Of a stretch of 62,493 nucleotides of DNA, positions 18,246 to 24,878 are shown piece by piece. Every line of letters begins with the position of its first letter. The stretch's first letter is position 1. A model generated the notes under the pieces. It did not search any database. It worked only from the letters and a program-made list of their open reading frames with translations, and was not told where the DNA came from. The stretch comes from a virus. A program made the position numbers and the translations under genes. The DNA is taken from the IMG/VR virus record IMGVR_UViG_3300042934_000841, positions 1 to 62,493 of that record; one strand, written 5' to 3'.

Positions 18246-18566
18246 TTATTCCGAGAAGACTCGGATGTCGCGAATGGGTACAAACATACGAGGGTTGATG
18301 CCCTGAGGCATTTTACGTGCAATGGTCATGACGAAGAAGCCGCCGCTGATTAACTCGGTGGCTTCGACCGAGAAGGCCATGTCACCAAGGCCATTGGTGT
18401 CCCACATGCGAAAGTTATCCATGCGGTACACACCGTCACGCTCAAGGACCCGATACCGAGTCCCCAAGGGCAAGGTCATGAACTCAGCGTCCTTGACCTT
18501 GCGCCCATCTTGCATTTCTACAGGCTCTGGCTTCTTGCCAAACAGCTCCTTTAACCACTTCAACAT
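18246..18566 (-). CDS. Hypothetical protein, 106 aa
   Basis: A short beta-rich protein starting at ATG 18566 with a strong GGAGGTGA. The amphipathic N-terminus (MLKWLKELFGKK) is followed by beta strands (GTRYRVLERDGVYRMDNF). The start overlaps the stop of the nucleotidyltransferase-like gene by 7 nt, indicating coupling and perhaps shared function. Function not recognised. Confidence 0.7.
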   Translation of the reverse strand: MLKWLKELFGKKPEPVEMQDGRKVKDAEFMTLPLGTRYRVLERDGVYRMDNFRMWDTNGLGDMAFSVEATELISGGFFVMTIARKMPQGINPRMFVPIRDIRVFSE

Positions 18567-19012
18567 GCCTTCACCTCCGATGGCATTGGAACGACCCAAT
18601 CTGTCTGCGCATTCAATGCATGCAGCATCTGAAGGTCATTCCAGTCCCGTGCAGCTTTACCTTCTGCCCGATCAGGCATTTGGTGCAACTGCGTCTTTTG
18701 ATCGATCAGGTCCACTGTGGAATACAGCCACACCCCATCGACTTCCTGCTTGCCAATGTCATCCGGCATTTCATGAAGGCTGATCACGTCACTGTAATCA
18801 ACGTACTCAGCCATCGAATTACGGCGGACATTGTCCTTGTGCTTGTAGAGGTCATACACCTCCGGACGCACATCGAGATCCAGATCACTGGTCTCTTCCC
18901 TCATCCCCAGCATCAACAACGCTCCACCGGCACTGACCAGAACATTCTCTGGCCTTTCACCGACTTCGCTACAGAAGTTGAAGTACAGTTTGACAAACGT
19001 TGTACGGTCCAT
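18560..19012 (-). CDS. Nucleotidyltransferase-fold protein, 150 aa
   Basis: VLVSAGGALLMLGMREETSDLDLDV (about residues 24-48) reads as the Pol-beta-type nucleotidyltransferase signature: a GG-x-hydrophobic turn, then (T)SDxDxD with acidic residues at 43, 45 and 47. The rest resembles the small domain of AbiEii/DUF1814-like enzymes. Such proteins transfer nucleotides to RNA or protein. A role in modifying host targets or in defence and counter-defence is inference. A TACATTAC promoter core lies 40 nt upstream and the next gene overlaps its stop. Confidence 0.6.
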   Translation of the reverse strand: MDRTTFVKLYFNFCSEVGERPENVLVSAGGALLMLGMREETSDLDLDVRPEVYDLYKHKDNVRRNSMAEYVDYSDVISLHEMPDDIGKQEVDGVWLYSTVDLIDQKTQLHQMPDRAEGKAARDWNDLQMLHALNAQTDWVVPMPSEVKAC

Positions 19013-19051
19013 TAGGCCTTTTCCCTAGGGGTTAGTGATGTTATCCCCCGA

Positions 19052-19059
19052 GTAATGTA
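19052..19059 (-). promoter_or_regulatory. Putative early promoter core TACATTAC
   Basis: TACATTAC on the minus strand, 40 nt upstream of the start at 19012. It resembles the phiKZ early promoter core TATATTAC and matches four other sites in this window. Confidence 0.55.
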
Positions 19060-19089
19060 TGGCTGAAATAAAGTCGAGTCGAGGGCATA

Positions 19090-19113
19090 GACGAGAGGGT
19101 TTCCCCTCTCGTC
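19090..19113 (-). terminator. Terminator hairpin, 10-bp stem
   Basis: GACGAGAGGG and CCCTCTCGTC pair perfectly around a 4-nt loop just past the stop at 19117. On the minus strand the stem is followed by TATGC, then CTTTATTTC, and then the TACATTAC promoter. Confidence 0.75.
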
Positions 19114-19116
19114 CAC

Positions 19117-19392
19117 TTATTCCCTCACCAGCTGTGGTTCACTTTTACGGGTGAACAGAATAGAAAGATTGGCTTCGGTCTTCTGAACACTGGTCTTGTA
19201 GTACAGATCCACGCCAACGTCTTCACGCACCACCGAGAAGTCATCCCGATGAATGGGGATCTGCAACTCACGGTACTGTATGCCCGGTCGTTTGCCTTCA
19301 TCGGCCATCTTTTGCAGGTAGATCGCGGTCTCAGGTTCAAGGATCGCAATGACCACACCATTGAGCACCAACGCGTTTTGAGGATGGGTCAT
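19117..19392 (-). CDS. Hypothetical protein, 91 aa
   Basis: The start is ATG 19392 with AGGAG. It is a beta-rich 91-residue protein (NALVLNGVVIAIL, YRELQIPIHRDDFSVV, ANLSILFTRKSEPQL). No family recognised. It is a single-gene unit bracketed by hairpins at 19090 and 19426. Confidence 0.65.
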   Translation of the reverse strand: MTHPQNALVLNGVVIAILEPETAIYLQKMADEGKRPGIQYRELQIPIHRDDFSVVREDVGVDLYYKTSVQKTEANLSILFTRKSEPQLVRE

Positions 19393-19425
19393 GACGACTC
19401 CTAAAAGAAAAGAGAGAGCATAAAG

Positions 19426-19451
19426 CTGAGATGCCCGTGAAGGCATCTCAG
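19426..19451 (-). terminator. Terminator hairpin followed by CTTTATGC
   Basis: CTGAGATGCC and GGCATCTCAG form a 10-bp stem with a 6-nt loop. Leftward it runs into AGCTTTATGC. It lies directly after the 53-aa gene at 19458. Confidence 0.7.
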
Positions 19452-19457
19452 ACAGGT

Positions 19458-19619
19458 TCAGCAGACCATCTGTGGAACACGGATACCAAGTTCAGCACAG
19501 ACCCGTTCCAGCTCCTTCTGCGCGGCTTGAAACTGAGCAACACGCTCGAGTGTCTTTTGCCGGGCATTGGGGTCAACTGGAAACGGAGCGAGGTCTGACA
19601 AGCGGACAGGACGAATCAT
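19458..19619 (-). CDS. Small hypothetical protein, 53 aa
   Basis: MIRPVRLSDLAPFPVDPNAR is followed by one amphipathic helix (QKTLERVAQFQAAQKELERV) and a short end (PQMVC). The ATG at 19619 is preceded by AAGGAGG, which supports translation. Function unknown. Confidence 0.65.
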   Translation of the reverse strand: MIRPVRLSDLAPFPVDPNARQKTLERVAQFQAAQKELERVCAELGIRVPQMVC

Positions 19620-19837
19620 CAGCGCCTCCTTGTAGGCGGGGACCGCTGAGTGTGGACAAGTATTGGCCCCGACGGGAGAAGCCCTTGTCACGAGGTAGAT
19701 AGCCCTCTCACACCCGCAGTCCCCTGTTCGGGAAATCGGGAGGAATCCCTGCCGCTACGTTTTTCAGCCTACAACCGTTTTAAGGATTGGATTCTGACGG
19801 CAGGGGTTCTTCATACAGATGGGTGATCGGTATTTAT
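19620..19837. other. 218-nt noncoding, structured intergenic region
   Basis: No gene is seen. CCCTGCCG (19747-19754) and CGGCAGGG (19798-19805) can close a 59-nt structure containing several U-runs. GTTCGGGAAATCGGG nearby gives further pairing. An ATAAATACC sequence on the minus strand lies just upstream of this block's right end. It could be a 5' leader for the 53-aa gene or a small RNA. Confidence 0.35.
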
Positions 19838-20311
19838 TTACGCCGGGGCATCTAAAGCAGGCTCAGCAGGTGTCTCTGCCTTGGCTGCTTCTCGGGCTTC
19901 CAACCAGCGATGGAACGTGTGGCACGTCGGACGGTCCATCATGCCACCGGGGCCTGTCAGACCATCGATGTCTTCGATGTAGTACATGCGCAGCGCTTGA
20001 CGCAACAGCTTGGCCACGGTGAAGGAACGGCAACGCCCTTCAGTGCAGTGGATGTACAGGTTGCGACCTTTGTTCTCTTCAAGGAAGGTCAGCATCTCAT
20101 CGAGCTGTTCTTCCTTGAGCCCATATCCTGCGTCGACGGCCCAATCACCGACGTCGAAGTCCATGCGCAACACGGTGTGCTTGCTGCTGATGTCGGGGCG
20201 GCTGTCGTAGCGGCCTTTGATCGAGATGATCAATGACGGCTCCTTGAGCTTAGCGACTTTGCTCCCTGGGATGTAAGTAACGAAGTTGTCAGGTATCTTG
20301 AGTTTATCCAC
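19838..20311 (-). CDS. Cysteine-dependent protein phosphatase (PTP/DSP type)
   Basis: A 157-residue protein with HCTEGRCRS at residues 88-96, a full HCx5R(S/T) P-loop (C89 nucleophile, R95 phosphate binder). An upstream D-containing loop near residues 51-57 (MDFDVGDW) could supply the general acid. Size fits a minimal dual-specificity or tyrosine phosphatase. The last ~20 residues are Ala/Glu/Pro-rich and disordered. It likely dephosphorylates host or phage proteins or nucleotide-like substrates; the target is unknown. It is in a leftward unit with the XRE gene upstream (gap 11 nt). Confidence 0.75.
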   Translation of the reverse strand: MDKLKIPDNFVTYIPGSKVAKLKEPSLIISIKGRYDSRPDISSKHTVLRMDFDVGDWAVDAGYGLKEEQLDEMLTFLEENKGRNLYIHCTEGRCRSFTVAKLLRQALRMYYIEDIDGLTGPGGMMDRPTCHTFHRWLEAREAAKAETPAEPALDAPA

Positions 20312-20322
20312 GGTTGAATCCC

Positions 20323-20859
20323 CTATGACACGTAATAAAGGGTGTTATGGTCTTCCAGTGCTTCAGTGATCGAGAGGATACCCTCTTTGAGCATCATGCC
20401 CTGGATCATACCAATGATGAGACATTGGCGTTGACAAGGGATGGTGACGGGGCTTTTCTCTTGTTGCGTGATCAGCTGTTGCGCTATGACCAGGATGGGC
20501 TCTACGGCCCCTTTGGCTGGATAGCTCTTTTGCCAAGCTTCCAATCGAACTTTGTAGCGGTGTGTCAAGTCCGTCAGGGCGTACTGCTCGTCTTTGATGG
20601 AGACAGGCAACTCGACCTTGGCGAACTGGCTTTCTTGCTTCTTGCGTCCCAATGCCGGTAAAGGCTGACCGGGGTGAACATCGCGCTTCTTCAAAGCCGC
20701 TACGAACGGATCACACGTGGATTTCGCCAGTTTCTGACCTTCTTCCAAACGGGTAAGGCTGCGAGACGATACCCCGATGCGTTTGGCGAAGTGAGCCCTG
20801 GACAATCCAGTGTAAGCGCGGTAGGCGATAATACGTGAAGAAAGGAGTGGTTGATCCAT
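20323..20859 (-). CDS. XRE-family helix-turn-helix protein, 178 aa
   Basis: Residues about 7-50 fit an XRE/Cro-like HTH: SSRIIAYRAYTGLSRAHFAK is helix 1-2, IGVSSRSLTRLEEG is the recognition helix. The remaining ~120 residues are a helical domain that may dimerise or bind an effector. It is probably a transcriptional regulator, of phage or host genes, and lies immediately upstream of the phosphatase gene. Confidence 0.75.
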   Translation of the reverse strand: MDQPLLSSRIIAYRAYTGLSRAHFAKRIGVSSRSLTRLEEGQKLAKSTCDPFVAALKKRDVHPGQPLPALGRKKQESQFAKVELPVSIKDEQYALTDLTHRYKVRLEAWQKSYPAKGAVEPILVIAQQLITQQEKSPVTIPCQRQCLIIGMIQGMMLKEGILSITEALEDHNTLYYVS

Positions 20860-20894
20860 GTTGTGTTTTCTGCGTGCAGGTGCTGGTTAAGAAA

Positions 20895-20916
20895 CAGGCA
20901 GGCCGAAGCCCACCTG
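20895..20916 (-). terminator. UUCG-loop hairpin with T-rich tail
   Basis: Read leftward, CAGGTGGGC-TTCG-GCCTGCCTG forms an imperfect stem with a UUCG loop followed by TTTCTT. It sits between the gene at 20928 and the XRE gene. Confidence 0.6.
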
Positions 20917-20927
20917 CTCGTTGCTTA

Positions 20928-21452
20928 TTAACGAACGATGTAGGTCTCGTTCTTGAGGTTCAGGTAGTACAGCTCGCGGTATGCCGGTTCCGCGTGCACA
21001 TTCTTCATGAAGACATCGATCTCGACATCCCCACGATCACCGGCGTAGGACAACAAGGCCCCGAACACTGAGTTGCTCTTCATGATCGTTTCAAAGCGAT
21101 CAGTCAGTTCATCGGACATCGACGGATCGTTCTCGAGAAAGTCGGCCAAGGAATTGCCTAGCTCGTTAAGATCAGGCATGTCCAAGCGCTGCTCAACCAT
21201 CTCACGCAAAGCGAAGAACGCACGCTTCAACGTTTGACGCTGAGCGAACTCCTCGCCCATGGGCATCTCTTTAAACAGGTGCGTTGGGATCTGATCAAAG
21301 CCGCCGTATTCGCGCAGCAGTTGAGACAGTACCAACGCACTCATCTCCCCTTGCTTCTTGCCTTCCTCAAGGCCTTTAGCGAACGATTTATCGTAGCCTG
21401 ACTTGTAGCCAAGCGCGTAACCCAGTTTCATTGCCCAGTTGCGCCAATTCAT
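20928..21452 (-). CDS. Hypothetical protein, 174 aa
   Basis: A helical 174-residue protein. The Gly/Tyr/Lys-rich start (LGYALGYKSGYDKSFAKGLEEG) repeats a G-Y pattern. No known motif. The start overlaps the upstream stop by 4 nt (ATGA), so it is coupled to the 355-aa gene. It ends at the UUCG hairpin at 20895-20916. Confidence 0.7.
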   Translation of the reverse strand: MNWRNWAMKLGYALGYKSGYDKSFAKGLEEGKKQGEMSALVLSQLLREYGGFDQIPTHLFKEMPMGEEFAQRQTLKRAFFALREMVEQRLDMPDLNELGNSLADFLENDPSMSDELTDRFETIMKSNSVFGALLSYAGDRGDVEIDVFMKNVHAEPAYRELYYLNLKNETYIVR

Positions 21453-22516
21453 GCAGCCACCTCAGTACGTTCAATAACAACCAGCGGAGTCGTATCTTCG
21501 CTCTTAAGATAGATGTAGCTGGAGCTATCGTAGATGTCCACTTGGAACACCGCGGTGAATGGAATCTTCAACTCAGTGACCTTGTTCAAGAACTTCTGGT
21601 ACTGCGCAGGACTGGAACAGAACTGCTTGGCGATGTCCTGAGCCGTTACATTGTGCCAGCGCTCATCAGGGTCACGGGTGTGGTCGTCCCGGCTTGGCAA
21701 CGTGCCCATGATCTTGCGAGGCTTAAGGTCACCCGCTTTGTCCTTGAGCGCGTAGAAGAACTCCCCGGCTTGAGTGTTCAGCTCGTGGTGATCGGTGGCC
21801 AGTTTGGTGTTCATGTGAATCGCCATGCCATCCCGTCGCAGGAACGGCCAGTGCTTGGTAATGTGATCGAAGTACTGCAACACCAGTTCAGACGCATCCG
21901 AGATGATGTAGTCGTGACCCGAGTCCGGCATCAGCGTACGCAATGGGACAGTCATCCCGTCGATGATGAAGTAGCCCACCTCGTGACCGACCTTGAAGAA
22001 GCCGGTGATTCCGTAGATGTGCTGTTGCTTCATGCGCTCGGCCATGCCTTGGCAATAGCGGAAGGCTCGGAACGTGGTGGTCTCTTTACCGCAGCGCAGG
22101 ATGCGTGGGGCGAGCACACTGTCCACCATGTGACGACTGCCCAGATGCGGGGACCACAGGCTGTCTGCCAAATCCTTGATCCGACCCCGCAAGCCTTTGA
22201 CATTGGAGTTGTGCGGGCGCTTCAGAAGCGTCAGGTTGTACGCTTCGCCTACCCGTGTGGCAAACTCGACGACCTTCTCTTCAAAGCCGTAAGAACGGTT
22301 ATGCGGACCCTCACCTACCAGACGGATGTTGAAGTGCACGCACAGGGTATCCCCTGACTTATCGCGGTACTCCAGTTCCAGGTTCGGCAGGTCAATGGCT
22401 TTCATGGGCCAGTTGGCAGGGTTGTACGTGCTGCGCACTGTACGCATTTCCACCTTCATGCTCGGGACGGGCATGGTCTGTACTTCACCGTTTACAACAT
22501 CATCACGGAACAACAT
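21449..22516 (-). CDS. Hypothetical protein, 355 aa
   Basis: The start is ATG 22516 with AGGAGAG. It is an alpha/beta protein with an N-terminal beta-rich part (residues 1-80) and a helical centre containing many His/Arg/Asp residues (HITKHWPFLRRDGMAIHMN, KLATDHHELN). No catalytic motif is clear. It is the first gene of a leftward unit with a TACATTAT promoter core 80 nt upstream. A weak similarity in layout to the 399-aa protein at 22656 (internal TIWSPNKYW versus DLPNLELEY-type strands) is not convincing. Confidence 0.7.
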   Translation of the reverse strand: MLFRDDVVNGEVQTMPVPSMKVEMRTVRSTYNPANWPMKAIDLPNLELEYRDKSGDTLCVHFNIRLVGEGPHNRSYGFEEKVVEFATRVGEAYNLTLLKRPHNSNVKGLRGRIKDLADSLWSPHLGSRHMVDSVLAPRILRCGKETTTFRAFRYCQGMAERMKQQHIYGITGFFKVGHEVGYFIIDGMTVPLRTLMPDSGHDYIISDASELVLQYFDHITKHWPFLRRDGMAIHMNTKLATDHHELNTQAGEFFYALKDKAGDLKPRKIMGTLPSRDDHTRDPDERWHNVTAQDIAKQFCSSPAQYQKFLNKVTELKIPFTAVFQVDIYDSSSYIYLKSEDTTPLVVIERTEVAA

Positions 22517-22595
22517 AGGGACTCTCCTATCAACTAAACACCTAGCCACTATTGGCATCCTGGTGTGGGCGATAAACGATCGGCTTATCCTCTAG

Positions 22596-22603
22596 ATAAT
22601 GTA
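22596..22603 (-). promoter_or_regulatory. Putative early promoter core TACATTAT
   Basis: TACATTATC on the minus strand, 80 nt upstream of the start at 22516. The spacing to the terminator at 22621-22650 resembles that at 19052-19113. Confidence 0.55.
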
Positions 22604-22620
22604 CGGCCATAATAAATTAA

Positions 22621-22650
22621 GACTAGGACAGGGTCTCCCCTGTCCTAGTC
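22621..22650. terminator. Terminator, 13-bp perfect stem
   Basis: GACTAGGACAGGG and CCCTGTCCTAGTC pair around TCTC. It follows the stop at 22656 for leftward transcription, with TTAATTTATT after it. TATGC borders it on the plus strand. Confidence 0.8.
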
Positions 22651-22655
22651 TATGC

Positions 22656-23855
22656 TCACACTTCGGTTTCGTTGCGGTCTGGCAAGTTCAGCTCTTGCAC
22701 AATCCCGTTGGCCCATGCAGAGAACTTGGTCTTGAACTCTTCCATGTACTCCAGTGGGATACGGGCTGAACGCGAGGCACAGTCCCAACCATTGATTGCT
22801 ACCTGCTCAACCTTGAACGTCTTGCGCTCACGAGCCCAGTGATCCTTTTTGAGCTTCTCAACGAGCTTGTCGTAGGACCAGCAGTCGCTGTGATCGGTGT
22901 AGATCGACACGTCACCGAACGAGCAGGGAATGACCACCCCTTTGATGTTGTCTCGGCGGTTGTAGTTCTGGCACAGGTTGAAGAGCTTGCTCAGGATCGC
23001 ATGCTTGTCCTCCTCGTGTACCCATTCAAAGCGGTTAACGACAGAGTCCACGACCTGCTGCCACGTCTCGTGGGCGTACTCGTAATCCACGAAGACCAGT
23101 TCCAAGGGTTCGCAGATATGATCCAACACGGCGTGCCAAAACTCCTCGTGGTGCACCAGACTGATATTCCCACTGTGGCACTCGAGCATGTGGAATGCAG
23201 ACGCCGAGTTCACGTTCATGGTGTGGACGTGACTGAACATGACGTGGGGCGACATCGCCTGGGTGATGAACCAGTACTTGTTCGGCGACCAAATGGTCAC
23301 GTCGATGGACTTGATGCGATAACGATGCTCAGCATCAAACGCCGGGTCCGTGTACTGGATGTCCGCTTTGCGCAGCGATTCACCATTGACCTTGATCTCC
23401 ACCGAACACCCTTGATGCTCCATCTGGTAGATGTTCTGGTCGACTTCGCTTGAAGCAAAGAGCGTGTAGGGGTAGGTCTTTTCAAACAACCGGGACAGGC
23501 GGCGGGTGAGCAGTTCTCGATAGGGGTCGCCTTGGTCAGTACGGGGTGCTTCACGGAAATCGCGCCGTACTGCCAGATCCTTAAGCTGAGCCGCTCGCTC
23601 TTCTTCCAACCCCAGCACTTTGGCACTAGCCGCAGCTGCCCGACACGCTGGACCCTGACCATCCATAACGAGGTTACTGTGCATGTCCATCAGTGGACGG
23701 CTGTACATTTGCATGTGCATGGCCAACTGTTCGAAGCTCTGTTTGAGCATAGGGGGCAATGCTGGGTTATTGGCGATGTCTCGGAAGAATTGCTCTTGCT
23801 GCATTTGACCGTAGGCCAGTTGCAGGACAGGGTTGAAGTGGTGGTCCTGATACAT
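22656..23855 (-). CDS. Hypothetical protein, 399 aa
   Basis: A 399-residue protein. The N-terminal 90 residues are Gln/Met-rich and helical (QLAMHMQMYSRPLMDMHSN). A cysteine/histidine-rich middle (MLECHSGNISLVHHEEFWHAVLDHICEP) and an acidic-aromatic segment (YEYAHETWQQVV) follow. The histidines could bind metal, but no family signature is seen. It lies 3 nt downstream of the macro-domain gene, so the two form an operon. Confidence 0.7.
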   Translation of the reverse strand: MYQDHHFNPVLQLAYGQMQQEQFFRDIANNPALPPMLKQSFEQLAMHMQMYSRPLMDMHSNLVMDGQGPACRAAAASAKVLGLEEERAAQLKDLAVRRDFREAPRTDQGDPYRELLTRRLSRLFEKTYPYTLFASSEVDQNIYQMEHQGCSVEIKVNGESLRKADIQYTDPAFDAEHRYRIKSIDVTIWSPNKYWFITQAMSPHVMFSHVHTMNVNSASAFHMLECHSGNISLVHHEEFWHAVLDHICEPLELVFVDYEYAHETWQQVVDSVVNRFEWVHEEDKHAILSKLFNLCQNYNRRDNIKGVVIPCSFGDVSIYTDHSDCWSYDKLVEKLKKDHWARERKTFKVEQVAINGWDCASRSARIPLEYMEEFKTKFSAWANGIVQELNLPDRNETEV

Positions 23856-23858
23856 GGG

Positions 23859-24299
23859 TTACCTTCCTAATACGACAACGAACTCACGCGGATGATCATC
23901 GAACAACCGCTTGTAGACGTGCCGGATATCTGAATAATAGTTAAGGCCGCCATTGCCACAGCCAAAGGGAGGCAGTGCAATGACACCAAATTGGGGTTTG
24001 TCCCGACTGATGTCAGCCAGTTTCTCAAGGTTTGCAATCACCAGATCCCGAGGGGAGTCATCCCGCCAGTCAATCTTGGTGGGGATCATCAAATGCACTT
24101 CACCGTTGGAATTGAACACGATGAACTGGTTCGGGGTAATCTGGGTGTACATCTTCTTGTAATGCTTGTACCAGCCTGGCACACGGTTACGGAACTCCTT
24201 GGCTACGCCAGCACCTGCGGCACCGACCAAGTTAATGGTACAGATGCGGGTGTTAGCAGGGACTTCAAGGATGTCCTCATACACCTCTCTCATCGACAT
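23859..24299 (-). CDS. DarG-like macro-domain protein (ADP-ribose hydrolase candidate)
   Basis: A 146-residue protein that follows the DarG/ALC1-like macro-domain pattern. It has CTINLVGAAGAGVAKEF (20-36; typically N..G.MG.G.A..F), PTK..WR (73-79) and LPPFGCGNGGLNY (109-121; typically PPLGCGNGGL.W). DarG removes ADP-ribose from DNA thymidine and neutralises DarT toxins, which defend against phages. A free-standing phage copy is therefore a good anti-DarTG or general de-ADP-ribosylation candidate. I start it at ATG 24299, with GGGTGG upstream. It is followed directly by the 399-aa gene and preceded by a UUCG hairpin. Confidence 0.8.
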   Translation of the reverse strand: MSMREVYEDILEVPANTRICTINLVGAAGAGVAKEFRNRVPGWYKHYKKMYTQITPNQFIVFNSNGEVHLMIPTKIDWRDDSPRDLVIANLEKLADISRDKPQFGVIALPPFGCGNGGLNYYSDIRHVYKRLFDDHPREFVVVLGR

Positions 24300-24319
24300 T
24301 TTTATACCACCCGAATAAA

Positions 24320-24343
24320 GAGCTGTGCCCGAAGGCACAGCTC
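24320..24343 (-). terminator. UUCG terminator followed by CTTTATTC
   Basis: GAGCTGTGCC-TTCG-GGCACAGCTC is a perfect 10-bp stem with a UUCG loop, then TTTATTC on the minus strand. It closes the unit that ends with the gene at 24357. Confidence 0.8.
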
Positions 24344-24356
24344 GAGGGATCGCCAG

Positions 24357-24878
24357 TTACCGCTTATTACGCTGTGTAGCAGGACGGTGGCGCACTGGAA
24401 TCTTCTGCCGCAGTGGGTTCATTGCAGCTTCAGCTTCTTCGGCTTCCTTGGTCGCTAACTTGTCACAGCGCTTAAGCAGCTTGTCGCACTTGTCGCGGGG
24501 CAACATGAGGAACGCATCGAACGTGGTGCCGGTGTACTTGAGCACGTTCGCATTCAAGTACTTATCCAGCTCACGGTCGAAGGGGTCCACAATCGACAGG
24601 TCTTCAGCTTCATGCAGGGACGAGATGGAAAACATCGTGTCCCCGATGGTGCTGCTAGCTTCAATGCCCATCTCCTCATCGTAGATCTCATTGGTGACGA
24701 TCTGGGCAGCGATGCTGCCGATGGGGTTCTGGGCCTCGCTCAGCACTTTGTCAATCAGGGGCAGGTAGCCCTTCTGAAAGAGGTGAAGACCGAACTGACG
24801 ATCACCGACGTGGAAACCACGTTCTATGCTTCGTCCGCCGCGTCCTCGATCCCCTTGATCTTCAGACCGGCTAGGGTA
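24357..24878 (-). CDS. -1 frame extension of the 24824 gene (frameshift product C-terminus)
   Basis: This frame is open from the slippery run at 24878-24885 to a stop at 24357 and encodes 173 residues. Protein-like sequence (GFHVGDRQFGLHLFQKGY, then LIDKVLSEAQNP) begins before the first usable start, a GTG at 24746. There is no ATG, and no ribosome-binding site is evident. It is in the -1 frame of the 550-aa gene, whose codons GTT TTT TTT form U UUU UUU. A ribosomal -1 shift would join residues 1-533 to this segment for a 706-aa protein. The C-terminus is basic (RHRPATQRNKR). Alternative: an independent gene starting at GTG 24746 (129 aa). Confidence 0.55.
   Translation of the reverse strand, partial: YPSRSEDQGDRGRGGRSIERGFHVGDRQFGLHLFQKGYLPLIDKVLSEAQNPIGSIAAQIVTNEIYDEEMGIEASSTIGDTMFSISSLHEAEDLSIVDPFDRELDKYLNANVLKYTGTTFDAFLMLPRDKCDKLLKRCDKLATKEAEEAEAAMNPLRQKIPVRHRPATQRNKR

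Noticed and set aside
24357-24746. Independent gene starting at GTG 24746
   Set aside because: No ribosome-binding site is evident, and protein-like sequence in the same frame continues upstream of the GTG; kept only as an alternative.
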